A stretch of 64,000 bases of DNA. Origin: Gnetum montanum. Taxonomy: Eukaryota > Streptophyta > Gnetopsida > Gnetales > Gnetaceae. The DNA lies in assembly GCA_015680685.1 (NCBI GenBank), contig MNCI01016599.1, positions 183,044 through 247,043 on the forward strand, written 5' to 3'. Below the pieces are notes generated by a model. The model searched no databases. It worked only from the letters and a program-made list of their open reading frames with translations, and was not told the origin of the DNA. Positions within the stretch are counted from its first letter, which is position 1. Each line of letters opens with the position of its first letter. The position numbers and the translations under genes were made by a program. Positions 21,303 through 32,466 of the stretch are shown piece by piece.

Positions 21303-23748
21303 ATGTCTCTTTCACAAGATACTGATAATGTAACATCTAGCAAGGCAATTCATTAGAGAACCAACGAAATTTATGATGAAGAAGAAGTTTGGAGTACTTA
21401 ATCTTATGCCGGAGTTTCATATGTTCATAAACACCCCAACAATACTCAAGGACTTTTGTCATCCAACTCAGACACCTCTAGTGAAGATGGGACATCCCCT
21501 AGAACAAGGAGGCCCATAAGGCCTAGGACCTTCTCAATGGGTAGCAAGAGTACATTAAGGAATATTGGGAGACTTACAAAAGTCATGATGAGTCTTCCAA
21601 TTCCCTCTCTTCCTCTGCTCTTTCGACATCGAGTTGTGGCATAGATGACTATTCCTTAAGGGGTCAACATAGAAATAAAAACTAAACCCATGGGCAAAAT
21701 CAAAAACACCAACATGAACATAAACAACATTATCCCAACTCATGAACTCATAACCGATTTAGTGACAATGAACCCTTGCTAGCCACTAAGAGCTTAATGC
21801 ATATAACAAAGGCCATTCAGATATCCCACAGGCATCGCAAGGAAAGTCATCTACCCAAGCTTGATTTAAACAACTTTTCTAAGTTCTCAGGAGGCTATGA
21901 TTTAGATCTACAACATTATTTACAAGCCTTCTATGATTTCTATGTATGGAACAACCTGAGAATGGGTGGCAAAGGCTTAAGCTTTTCCCTATGACACTTT
22001 TTGGCCAAGCTAAAGTATGGTACATGTCTTTAAAACCAAATTCAATTCATTCTTGGCCTACAATGGTAAACCTCTTCAACAAAAGATATCAAACCTATGC
22101 AAGAGTGTCAGCCTTGAGGAGAAAAATACAAAAGTAAAAACATGGGCAACATGAACGCTTAGACATGGCCTTAGAAAGATATTACTCTTTGTTAAACAAA
22201 TGCCCAGGCCATGGGTTCTCCAAGGAAAGGCTAATGTATCACATCATGGATGGGCTCCATAATGAAACAAGGGAGACCCTGGGGATGTATGCCTCAGGTC
22301 AACTATATGAACTACGAACCCATCAATTCCAAGAGCTTATTAAGCAGGTAGCAAAAGAAGAAGGAGAAATAGCCAAATGGGAGAATGTTAAAAAATCTCA
22401 ACAAGACCAAACTTTTGAAATAATATAGATCCATAATTATGAAGAGAAGAAATCAACTCACCTCAAGGAGCTGAAACTATCCCTACCTTTGCCAATACTA
22501 AAATAACTAGATGAAATCAAGGAAAAGATCAAAAATATGATACAGTGGATACATGAAAAATGTGGAGAATATGTAGACATTATTAGAGGGAGATCCACAC
22601 AAGATAACTTTGATGACAAAAACAAACAAAAGATACCAAACCTAGAAAAAAGATAGAACACCATTCAACAATTGGAAAGAAGGGCTAAATAAAATGAGGA
22701 TAGGGGTTCAACCACAAATCATAAGTATCAATGTAATGTTTTCCTATACGATCATCCAAAAGTCTAATGCCCAATCTTGTCACATCTACATGAGCATTGG
22801 GGAATAATGTTACATCCAAATTTCATACGGAAGTACATGGTTGGGCACATCCCTATCCCACAACTTTATGGACAATTCCACAACTCATCGTACTATCCGT
22901 GGGAAAATTCTTACTAGCCTAAGTACTGTGCTCAACCATAGTGGCAAAACCCCCAGTCATGAGGGGGGTCATTACCAAGTTGGCCACACCCTTCGTATCA
23001 CCCAAAACCAAGTGGTTATTATGTTCAACACCCTATTTCTCCAATTGGATAAACATCCTCTACTTCACCTCATCATTATCACTCTTTTGAGTATCATCAA
23101 CCTATGTCCTCTCCTGCAAGATCACCACCTCATGTTCCTTACACTCCTCCTTACTCTCAATATTCCCATCCTTCACCTCCTTCTACATTACCACTAGATG
23201 TATTGGAATGTTTTGCACCACACCACCAACCAACGAACATTACTTGTGCTACTACTATCAATAGTAGTGGGAGTCCTCCATAACATCAGAAGCATCCTTT
23301 CTTTAGGCATGGCCTTAGAAAGAGACAGCACGATTCTAAAACCACTACATCCTTTAACTTAGCACAAGCTGAACACAGTAATGCATCTTCCTCTTCAAAC
23401 TTAACACCTCTTGTTACCTTATCCAAGCCACCAATTAATACTCCAACAACTATGTGACCCAATGAATATAAAAATGTGAGGAAACATATCAATCCTTACA
23501 TGCCATCTTATGGTCATGGGTGCCATAGTGGGTTAGCTTCTTATCACATGATCACATCTTATAATCTACCCCACTATCCCTACTTTAATCAAGTGTGTGA
23601 ACCCCAATTTATGTACATTCCTAAAGACACCTAGTGGTTTGGATATGACTAGACCCTAATATTTCCAACATGCATAGATCCTAACTTTTCATTTATTAAT
23701 TCTTGCCATGATCAAAGGTTTAGTCATGGGGGATACCCCCCATTCTAA
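21303..23748 (+). pseudogene. E3 Gag with proline-rich C-terminal tail
   Basis: Start ATG (MSLSQDTDN) is chosen because E4 starts at the same place (MPLPEDYYN). Regions in order are an acidic/Ser-rich N-terminus, a capsid domain with LDLNNFSKFSGGYDLDLQ, MALERYYSLLNKCPGHGFS and NETRETLGMYASGQLYELR (22165-22420), a coiled segment, a zinc knuckle reading CNVFLYDHPKV-stop-C (second Cys replaced by Phe) near 22734, and a long Pro/His/Tyr/Ser tail ending GGYPPF at 23748. Frameshifts (about 21950) and stops, several from Gln or Trp codons, inactivate it. Protease motifs are absent after the tail. Confidence 0.83.
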
Positions 23749-25185
23749 TAAGTAAAATTAGTAAATGTTTTTCATTTTCTTTGGTTTTACAAATTTTTTT
23801 ATTTTTCAATTTTTTGTTTTATAATTTCTCATTTTCCAATTTGTCATTTTTATCCTTTTGTGGATAATCTCATCTATGAATAAAATACTCATGTAACTAG
23901 TCGATTGAGGCATTGTTCTATGTTATCAAGTCACAAGTGGTTATTTATTTGGATAGTGAGCCCACAACATCCACTAGCCCATTCTACTAATAAGAGATTC
24001 TTGCTTTGGATATGATGATATTCTTCTTATCATCAAAACTTAAAGTAAGTTTGTACTCATTATTCCTAGAGTGAAGAGTGAAAAACTAAGAGGGAATGGC
24101 AAAGGTGTGACATCAAGGGAACTTGTGGATTCTCTTTCGCAACATTTGCATATGCTATCATGCAGCTTGGTTGTACTAAGATCCTTGTAGATCTAATGAA
24201 TAATGGGAGTAAGAGTTGTAATAAAGGCACTCAATAAAGAAACTCAATGTTGTTATAAGGGGTTCCACTGGAAAGACATGCACCCATGGTTGAAGATTGG
24301 TGGCTTCTCCAGATCACCTTTCGAAAAGACCCAGTGCAAAAGCGACTAGAAGAAGAAAAAGAAAAGAAGAAAGCAAAGAAGAAAATAAATAAGTGAAGTA
24401 GAAAAGAAAACCACAAGAAAAATGTGTTGAAAACAAATTCAAATCACTTCTCCCTTGTGCAAAATGCCAAGTGATCGTAGGCATTGCTATCATGATGCTC
24501 TTATGATTGTCTATCATTGGTATGAAACAATGCAATGTCACTTATTAGAGGTATGGACTTGGTTTTAATCTTGGATCAAAAGGCTAATGGTACTTTAATC
24601 ACACACAACACATAGGATTTATTTTTCCTAGGGTAAGTTACCTCACATCCTGATCTCTACAATCCCTTCTACCATTTGTCTCATCTCATGGTTCAGGTAC
24701 TTCTAACTTGTATCTTGCGTGGCATAGAATTCGTACCTCATAGCAATGGTACTTCTCATGTGTGTGTTTTGTTACATATGTTTGGGTTGCATTTAACCCT
24801 TCTAGTGCATACAGAAATTTTAAGGTGTGGTTACACAAGAACATTATAAGTCGGAACCTACTTTGGGGAGGATCCACTTATCTGACTTTTGTAATTTGTA
24901 CTTATTGCATACCACCACATCATTTTATATCCTCCAAGTACTCCATTGTCAAATCTATTCTTTCCTTTTTCATCATTTTAATCAAACATTCCTTAGAACC
25001 ATTACATGTCCTTTTTCCTCATCCTTTTCAAATAACTTCATTGTATGACTCCACTTCATTACACTTTTAGCACCTTAATTCCCACTTTCCATTACCTCAA
25101 ATCTTTCGAATTTACCTTAAATCCTTCATTTTTGGCCATAAAAACTTGAACAATCATCAATTCTACTAGGTGTCCTATCTTGGTT
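23749..25185 (+). other. E3 non-coding region replacing pol
   Basis: Begins with a T-rich tract (23760-23860) right after the Gag stop, like the one after pol in E1. It then runs through blocks shared with E4 (for example around 24275-24320 and 63700-63740: CATGCACCCATG followed by GAAG(A/G)TTGG(T/C)GGCTTCTC) and with E1 (CCTACTTTGG(G/A)(G/A)AGGATCCAC at about 24858). No reading frame has protein-like content; short frames are products of T/C-rich composition. Confidence 0.6.
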
Positions 25186-25189
25186 GGGA

Positions 25190-25310
25190 CATGATATCAG
25201 GTACTCGATATTGGGTCCAATGCGATATCAAGTACGTGCTATCGTGTACATGATATCGCATTCATAAAAAGTATATATAGGGGATCCCTATGCATTACAC
25301 ATTTCATTTT
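25190..25310 (+). promoter_or_regulatory. Internal U3-like promoter upstream of ORF2 (E3)
   Basis: Four GATATC and related motifs lie at about 25193-25260 (ATGATATCAGG, CGATATTGGG, GCGATATCAAG, ATGATATCGC) and are followed by TATATATAG at 25272-25280. This is the arrangement of the LTR U3 of the same family, but it lies 5 kb inside the element. E5 has the equivalent at 33776-33840. Starting transcription here would give an ORF2 mRNA with a leader of about 230 bases and one short intron. Promoter activity is inferred. Confidence 0.6.
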
Positions 25311-25533
25311 CAATAGTTGATGTGAGGGGAGTTGTTCAAATTTTCTTTCATGATTTTCAAAGCTTTGCGAGTCTAAATTCAATTTCCAATATTTCACTCT
25401 TTGACACTCTGATTTCTTTTCCAATTGAACATAATTAAACCTAAAGTGTTCAACTTAGTTGTGGGGGAGAGGTACTGTAGAACTTGTGCATAATTTTTTT
25501 GAAATTTTCTATCACCCAAAGGATATCATAGGG

Positions 25534-25783
25534 GTAAGTACTATCAGAAATTCATACCAAACTAATTTTCTCCCTTCATCCAAGTCATCTAAGTTATTAT
25601 ATGTGTCACCTAAAAAAATTAGATTTGACATTAAACTTTTAGGGCAACTTCCTTGAAAAATTTCTAATTCTAGAATCACGCTAAGCAAAGAATTAAATAT
25701 TTATTAAAGGTAATGAGTAAGGTATAAGATAACCAAATTTCTTTAAATAACCTTACTAACAATCAGTCCTTGTGTGATTACAG
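25534..25783 (+). other. Putative 250-bp intron ending at the ORF2 start codon (E3)
   Basis: Donor ATAGGG|GTAAGTA matches the plant consensus. The acceptor GATTACAG is followed immediately by ATG of ORF2. A branch-point-like TTACTAAC lies about 23-30 bases before the acceptor. In E5 the acceptor (GATTGTAG|ATG) and a CTAAT upstream are kept while the donor reads GGATAAAC, apparently spoiled by G-to-A. An acceptor touching the start codon recalls the spliced env messages of retroviruses and some plant env-class elements. Confidence 0.6.
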
Positions 25784-28557
25784 ATGGCCCCTAAAAGAGG
25801 ACAATAGGAAGGACCTTCTCAAGGTGCAACTAAACACCTAAGAGGAGGTAAAGGCCAAGGACCTCATGCAAAACATGTAGAGCAAGAGGCACAATCATTC
25901 AGCATCCATCAAAAAACTTCTGTCACTACACAATCTAGCCAAGTAGAAGGTGGAGAGGTCAGGGCACCAGAACAAGGACAACACCCCACATTGTCCCTAG
26001 AATGTGTTCAAGCCATTTGAGAAAAGCTTACATTCTCTATCGTGATTGTGGAACTTAATTTTGGGCCTTTTACTGAATTCACCCCTAAACTAGTCAAGAA
26101 TCTACTTAAGGGATCTCCACTATGGCCCATCCTCTCAGAGAGTGGATAGTGGTATCTAGGTGAAACATATCAATTTTGGCATAATAAAGAAGAACCATTG
26201 ATATTGGTGGAATTTCAATAGATTTCTCCACAAAGGCCATTGCGGAAGTTTTGAATCTTCCAAATAGAGGGCCCAAAGTTGCTCATTTGTCCACTCGCTC
26301 TAATGCAAATGCAAGAAAAGTATGGCTAAAATGGGCATATGAAAAAGAAGATAAGACATATGAAGAATTAACCATTGAAGAGAGGATTTACTTTACAATT
26401 GGCACCTATCATATTTTCCTAACAAAGTGTTTAAACAAAATTTCTACTTATGCAACAAGAGGAAGTGCAATTTTGATGGGCAAGGTTGATGCCAATTTCC
26501 CTCATCTATATTTAATAGAAATATTAAGGCAGTTTGAAGAATAGAAGATAGGAAGTTTGCACTACCCTTTCCATGTCTAATTAGGAAGCAATGTTAGCAT
26601 GCTAGAATTCTGGGGTACACTAATGACATCCTCAAAAAAGCTCAGAATGCTTCATATGCTGAATTACTCAAGCCACTAGCACTAAGAAAAAATGTTGGTG
26701 AGACATTGTAGCTTGAACAAGAATAGACAATTGGGCCCACTGCACCTCAAATGGTAGGGGCTAACCAACAACAAGGAGCAGGGCCTAGCACATAGCCCAC
26801 AAGCTAGTAAGACCAGCAACCGTCACTACCGCCACAAGATTACTAATCATCAATGAGCCATCTCAAGGCCATCACTGAGATAATCAATTGGGGGAGCAAA
26901 GATGAGGCCAATCTCTTCAAGGTGATTAATGATGTTTTATGGTCAACCATATCAATTGATCCTACAAGGGATGAAGTCTTGATTCAATCAGGATGAGGGG
27001 AATCACACTGGTCACAACATATCTCTATAAATGTTGCATCATTCCAAGTGCAATTAGAAATTGGTGAAGGTGCCACAGTGGTGGTCATACAATACTAGGA
27101 TGTAGTTAGCGTATTAGAGGTGGTCACAAACCACATCAAAGAATCTTTTAATGTTCCTATTATGCTGCCAGCAGATCTAACTGGAGCAAGAGATGCTCAA
27201 TTCCTAACTAGTCCCTTGATGACTCCCACTATGCATGAGGATGTTCTTAATCATTTATTGCAAACAAGGTAAGTAATGACTTTAGTGTTTGACATTCTTG
27301 ATAATGTCACTATATCATAGTCAAACCTCATCACCACTTAAGGGAAGCTAATCATAGCTAAGGTTAGTGTTGAACATGCAAAAGCTAAGTTGCAAAGACT
27401 CCAAGAAAAGTTCGTCACCCTACAAGCTGAATAGTGGGATCCATTCCAATTTGTTGTAGCAGATTAGTTAGAATCCTTTAGAACAAAGCAACTAAATGAA
27501 TTGTTAATGGAGAATAAAAGGGTGGCAATGAAAAAAAGATAAGGCTAATTGGGATGCTTCAAAGGCACAAGCTTAGACGTATGCACATGTCAAGGCTCTC
27601 AAGGCCTTACAAGAGGAGAATAAACTACTTGTTGCTAAGAACCTCTAGTTGACTACCATTGAAAAATAAAAAAATGCTCTCGAGGAAAGCCTTTAGCAAA
27701 TGAGAGAATAATTAATAAGAGTCAACTAAGATATAAGTTGCTTAACCAGAGAAAGTAGAACCCTCTCAATGGAGAAGGTACGTACCATCTGACAAAAGAT
27801 AGCTATTGAAATAAGCACGTGGCTAAATGAGGCTAAGAAGCATCAAAGATTAAAAGAGCACTTCTATGATCAGGTGGGCATGTACAAGGAAATCATTGAG
27901 AAGGAACTCTAAATGCCCAAGGCACATATCAACTCCCTCAGTGCTCAAAACACTAATTGGAAAGCCATTCTAGATACTTATGTCCTTGTCCATCAGGCAG
28001 ACTTAAAAAGCTAAGACCTACAGATTCAAGATCTCAAAGAATACATGGAGTTGGAAAATCTACAATATGCCAACTTAGCCATGCTAATAGTAGGATGCCC
28101 AAAGAATGAGCTTGATAAGCAAGTAGCAACCACTTATGCAAGATATGAGGCTAAGATTGTTGAACATGAGAAAACATTACAGAGATTAGTGGCTACAAAC
28201 TCTAAATTGGATGTGGTAAAGGCCAACTACCAAAGTTAAAAAGATGTAGTAGAAAATTTGGCTTGATAGGTTACAAATTACTAGGAACTCAAAGACAAAG
28301 CCAGAGCTTATGAAGAGAAACGAAAACTATTTGCAGCATGGTATGTCAAGGCCAATCAAATATTCCTGCAAGTGTGGTGTCCATGGAAAGTGCCAACTCC
28401 ATCAAACATTGGAACATCAACATGGACAACTCATGATCCTTATACAAAAGAGGAGAAACTTTAGGCACTTCTGCAAAGGTATCAATTTTAGGAGCCTAGA
28501 GCACAAGACAAAGGCAAGGTGCCCATGGAGGAGCCACCACCACTAGGAACCACATGA
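25784..28557 (+). pseudogene. ORF2: globular N-terminus plus long coiled coil, function unknown (E3)
   Basis: I do not recognise this protein. Start ATG directly follows the acceptor; E5 starts the same way (MSPKR against MAPKRG). About 924 codons. Residues 1-80 are basic and Gln-rich. Residues about 80-310 form a globular domain shared with E5 (W-Y-L-G-E-T, F-W-H, KAIAEVLNLPN, IYFTIGTYHIF, STYATRGSAILMGKVDANFP). A Pro/Gln linker follows, then a conserved block at about 420-500, then a heptad-rich Glu/Lys/Leu coiled coil (about 530-820) and a basic C-terminal tail with an AAWYVKANQ motif. A frameshift near 26215, another near 26550 and many TAG/TGA stops break it. The KAIAEVLNLP pattern faintly recalls plant mobile-domain or Athila 3' ORF proteins. 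There is no membrane segment, so a true envelope role is unlikely. Confidence 0.65.
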
Positions 28558-28715
28558 GTTCCATAAGTTTTGTATTTTGTGTTGGTGTCCAAATTGTTTT
28601 TCCACACTATGGCATGATATGGTCCATTGTCAATTAATAATCCCATACCAATCCACTATTTGTAATCTAATGAATTTGTTCCTCATTTTGTTTGACTTGA
28701 GGACAAGTTTTTAGT

Positions 28716-28729
28716 CAGTCATGGGGGTA
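28716..28729 (+). other. Polypurine tract of E3
   Basis: CAGTCATGGGGGTA lies immediately before the 3' LTR, differing by two bases from the E1 and E2 tracts. Confidence 0.7.
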
Positions 28730-29613
28730 TGATAAGTCATGGTCTTCCAAGCCCCAATACTGGGTATATGGTATCGAGTATGCGATATTGGGTAAGTGAT
28801 ATCGCAAGCATGGAAATGATGTTAGATATCTGATATCGTTGTTCCCATGTTATCTTATAAATACAACATTGAGGCACATGGTAGAGAAAGTTTTTGGGGA
28901 GGAGTCTTTAGTAAATTTTTAGTTTTCAGTTCTTATAGTCAATTTTAGTGTTCTTTCCAAGTTCATGCCCGTAATGTGATGTTTGTAATTGTACAAAACC
29001 TTTGTTTGAGTGTGACGTACTTGGACATGCACATGATTGATAATAAAGATCAAGATTACTCCATCATCACAGCATTCACTTAGCTTTTAATTATTTTAAT
29101 TGTTGATTATTTATTGTTGTTTTCTTAGTTAATATTTCCTTTATAATCATAAACTATTCCCACTATTAATGTGAAATGAGTATGCCTTAATCACAAACAT
29201 TTAAGTGTAACTACGAGGTAACCTAGTAGTTCATCAAGTAGTGCTTCGAGTGATGTGTGCTTGGTAATCCCAGAGGTAGTACACAAAGTCCAAGATGCAT
29301 ATGGATGATTAGGGAAAAATGCTCATCACACTTAGGCTAGCTTAGATCTTATTTCCTATTGCCCATTAGCTTAATTAAGTTATCTCTTATTGTCCTTAGG
29401 AGTAGCATAGTAGTAGGGATCACATCATACACCTCACTCTAGACTAAATCATGTGTGATAGAGCAAATACTAGTCCAAGTGGGAAGACAATGAACTATGA
29501 TCAATGTATAACTGTCTAGGTACCACAACTAGTCTATCTACGGAGTTTGACCAAATTGCACATACATGCTCGTATTCGTATGGTTGAGTGTAGGGGTACC
29601 TCATCGCTCATCA
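28730..29613 (+). repeat. E3 3' LTR (884 bp)
   Basis: It begins TGATAAGTCA and ends TCGCTCATCA. GATATC/GATATT motifs lie at 28760-28850, including TTAGATATCTGATATCG before TATAAATA (28858-28865). An AATAAAG signal follows near 29043 and the two U5 repeats are near 29217 and 29261. It is collinear with 20307-21168 apart from the first ~40 bases, which are shorter or rearranged in the 5' copy. Confidence 0.87.
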
Positions 29614-29865
29614 CTAGAGAAGACATCTACACTATAGAGAAGACATCTCTCCTACCAAGGTTAAAATTCAAGATGCTCATTTTAAGGTTTGGAACTTTTT
29701 GACATCTCTAAATGAGTCCCCATTGATCCTAAAAATCACTAAACTCATTAAAATAAGATCTAAACACCCTAAAACATGCCAAAACACCTTAGAATCATCA
29801 TTAACAAGGTCAACACAAAATGGAAAATCCAAATAAGACCCATATATCCAAAATACATTGAGGAT
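29614..29865. other. Short spacer between E3 and a pol relic
   Basis: AT-rich, with ACATCT(A/C) repeats at 29623-29660. No gene is recognised. It may be old target DNA or decayed pol. Confidence 0.4.
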
Positions 29866-31335
29866 TATACAAGAGCTAGGTGATGTTCTCATCAACATCC
29901 ATTTTGCTAGGATGAGAATTGTAGGACCTCAACTTAATTCTACTACCATAGAGAAGAAGTTGATGAGCACTATCTTTGGGCTTAAAAAATTCTTACACTA
30001 TGTTCTTAGGTGCAAACTCTTTATTCATATTGATTACAATGCCATTCAATATGTCATTAATAAGCCAAATGTCTATCCTCATGTGATCTGATGGCTTGTA
30101 TTCCTGTAGGAGTTCAATCTACATATGATTGATCACAAAGGAACTAAAAACATGGTATTTGATCATCTATCTAGATTAAAAACTAGCAATGAGGAAGAAG
30201 GTATGCTACTTAATGGCTATCTTGATGATCACATCTACAATAAGGTCTTTGACAAAGTGCATGGATTGGACTATCCTTGATATGCTAATATCTTGAACTA
30301 TTTATTGGCCCAAAAAACTCCTTTTTGGTGGGACAAGAAGAAGATCCAAAGATTCCAATATTAGGTAAAGCCGTACTTAGTCATTAAAGAGCATATTTAT
30401 AAGAGATGCCTAGATGGCCTTGTAAGATTATATGTACCAAAATGGAGCCAAGATTCTATTTTAGCTTAAGCACACCATGGAATTTTGTGGTGGGTGTTAG
30501 GCTAGACAAATATCTACAACAAAGTTGCTACTTTTGGGCTATTTTTCGCCCATCATATTTTGTGATGCTCAACACTTTAACATCTATTATAACAAGTTCT
30601 AATGAAAAGGAGATATGACTTCATGAATGAAGAACCCCACAATAATGGATCCAACTATTAAAGCTCTTTAATATGCAAGATATTGATTTCATTAGCCCCA
30701 CATCTCCTATCTTGAATGATAAGGCATGCATCATTGTATGCATATACTACTACATAAAGTAGGTAGAAGTGGTTCTTATCAAGGATTATTCTATATCAAC
30801 TATGGCTAGCTTCTTTTAAAATAACATACTCCATAGGTTTCAAGTACCTAGGATTTTGATTTCCAATAACAATACACATCTTGCTAGTAAGAGTTTTAAA
30901 AACCTATTGAAATCTTGTGGAATAAAACATGAATTAACTTTTCTTTACCATCCACAAGCCAATAACCAAGTAAAAGTTACTAGCCATGAAATTTATAGAA
31001 TTAAAAAAATAGTTAGTAAGTATAGGAGAGATTGGACTACAAAGTTGACATTCTTTGGACTTATCAAATGACATGGAAGAATCTCATTGAATATACATTA
31101 TTTGAGTTAGTACATGGATAAGTTCCATGTCTTTCCATTGATTTTGAAATGAAAATCTTGGGTAGTGTGATGGATTTTCATATGACCTTAGATTCTACTT
31201 AAGAAGAATGATTAATAAAACTTAATGTGTCTAAAGAAAATTGCAAAATCACCTTGATGAGAAATAAGCTTGAATACTCATATACTAAGGATCACCATGA
31301 TATATACCTTTGTAAGTTTAATTTTAAACCAGGTG
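29866..31335 (+). pseudogene. RNase H and integrase relic of a Ty3 element
   Basis: About 29858-30180 gives RMRIVGPQLNSTTIEKKLMS, FGLKKFLHYVLRCKLFIHID, YVINKPNVYPHVI and then LHMIDHKGTKNMVFDHLSRL, the C-terminal two thirds of RNase H with the Asp of the TDH block kept as IDY. Integrase follows: IDFISPTSPILNDKA (first Asp, about 30685), ISNNNTHLASKSF (about 30855; Asp-Asn-Gly changed to Asn-Asn-Asn), HPQANNQVKVTSHEI (Glu replaced by Lys, about 30950) and a C-terminal part to about 31330. The element is clearly dead. It is closer to the 16-20 kb relic than to E1. Confidence 0.72.
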
Positions 31336-31369
31336 AGTATTCCCTAAGTCCTTGAGCTTCTTAGCATGC
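31336..31369 (+). repeat. E7 left LTR fragment, before the E5 insertion
   Basis: TCCCTAAGTCCTTGAGCTTC continues after E5 at 37871 (ATAAGCATCATTATGA). The same text is uninterrupted at 46736-46790 (CCAAGTCCTTGAGCTCCTTGG, then ATAAGCTTCATTATGACACA), which acts as the empty site. Confidence 0.7.
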
Positions 31370-31837
31370 TGATGAGTCATCATCCACATCAGAAGTGATA
31401 TTGGGGAGCTAATATCGGGGAGCCGATATTGGGGTCAGTAAGCAATGTTGGATATCCAATGTTGTTTCTGCCATGCTCACCTATAAATATCACATGGGGT
31501 GCATGCTGCAAGAGGGGAAAGATACATAGACAAATAGGTAGAGATAGAAGATAGACAAATTCAATTAGAAGTTTTTCAATTTCAATTCCAGTGTATGCCC
31601 ATAGTGTGATGTTTATGGTTGCACAACATCCTTATTTAAGTGCAATGTACTTGGGCACATTACATGTTCAACAATAAATATCAAGATCATTTACATTGCA
31701 GCATCCACTTTGCATTTGTGATGTCCTTAGATTAAAATTTCAATCTCTTTATTCATTACTATTTCCAATTAATGTTATTTACATTCCTTGTCATTAAGCA
31801 GAATGAGTATGACCAATTGTGAACCCATAAGTAGAAT
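31370..31837 (+). repeat. E5 5' LTR, truncated on its right side
   Basis: Starts TGATGAGTCATC. U3 holds GATATT/AATATC motifs (31410-31470) with GGATATCC at 31451-31458, TATAAATA at 31482-31489 and AATAAATATC near 31672. Homology with the 3' LTR stops at about 31829, about one third of the LTR short of the end; the last part and the primer site are gone. Confidence 0.8.
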
Positions 31838-32466
31838 GAGTACATGCCATTTTCCATGTCGTCACCACTGCATGCTACGTATCCTCCATTATCTTTTTCA
31901 AGCGCTCATGTTTTTCCCCTTCACACATCATCATCCATTTCGAAGGTTTTAGCACAACATCCTTTACAGCCACAAGTGGATACTTGTGTAGCAACTATAT
32001 GTACCAACGATCAATCCGGTGGAAACCCTTTACGGCCATACAAACATCCCTTCTTCAAGACAATTCGCACCAAAAAATGTAAAGGCCAACCATCACCCAC
32101 TATATCTACTACTCTTGCACAAGGGCAATCTAGTGACATATCCCTTCCTTTGGATCTACCACCTTCTATACATATATCAAAGTTTCCTATTATCTCTACT
32201 TCTATTTTAACCACTACCGTGGATAATGATTTTATGCTAAGAAAACAAAATCCATGCATGCCATCAAGTTATCATGACCTTGGTTGGACATCAAGAACGT
32301 TTCAAGCTACCCCATCTTCCACACCAGCATACCAACCCAACCCTTATGTCATGTGTGTGACACCACCAGGAAGCATGCCCTATACCATGTATCCACAATG
32401 CATGGACCCTTTTGCTAGTTCGTATTGCCCTCCAATGCATAGTCCTTAGGGCTATCTTCCTTTCTA
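31838..32466 (+). pseudogene. E5 Gag proline-rich tail (5' part deleted)
   Basis: Open frame 31844-32449, rich in Pro, Ser, Thr, His and Tyr, then TAG and GYLPF-stop. Shared landmarks with E3 and E4 tails are a HPFFKTIRTKK segment (E4: CPFFKHGRKK), Q-rich linkers and the closing G-(G/R/Y)-x-P-F stop. The apparent start is an accident of the deletion; capsid and zinc knuckle are missing. The one in-frame TAG near the end probably replaced a Gln codon. Confidence 0.75.

Larger units (their letters stand above)
20307..29613 (+). mobile_element. E3: gag + ORF2 LTR retrotransposon without pol
   Basis: The element has a 5' LTR (20307-21168), a primer binding site, gag with proline-rich tail (21303-23748), about 1.4 kb of non-coding DNA, a promoter-like segment with TATA box, a putative 250-bp intron, ORF2 (25784-28557), a polypurine tract and a 3' LTR (28730-29613). 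I find no protease, reverse transcriptase, RNase H or integrase between the LTRs. It must have moved with enzymes from another element; E1/E2 share its LTR ends, primer site type and polypurine tract. No clean 5-bp target duplication is visible (ACTTG left, CTAGA right). Confidence 0.85.

Noticed and set aside
31844-32449. 201-codon open frame as an independent gene
   Set aside because: It aligns with the proline-rich tail of E3 and E4 Gag; the start lies at a deletion join.
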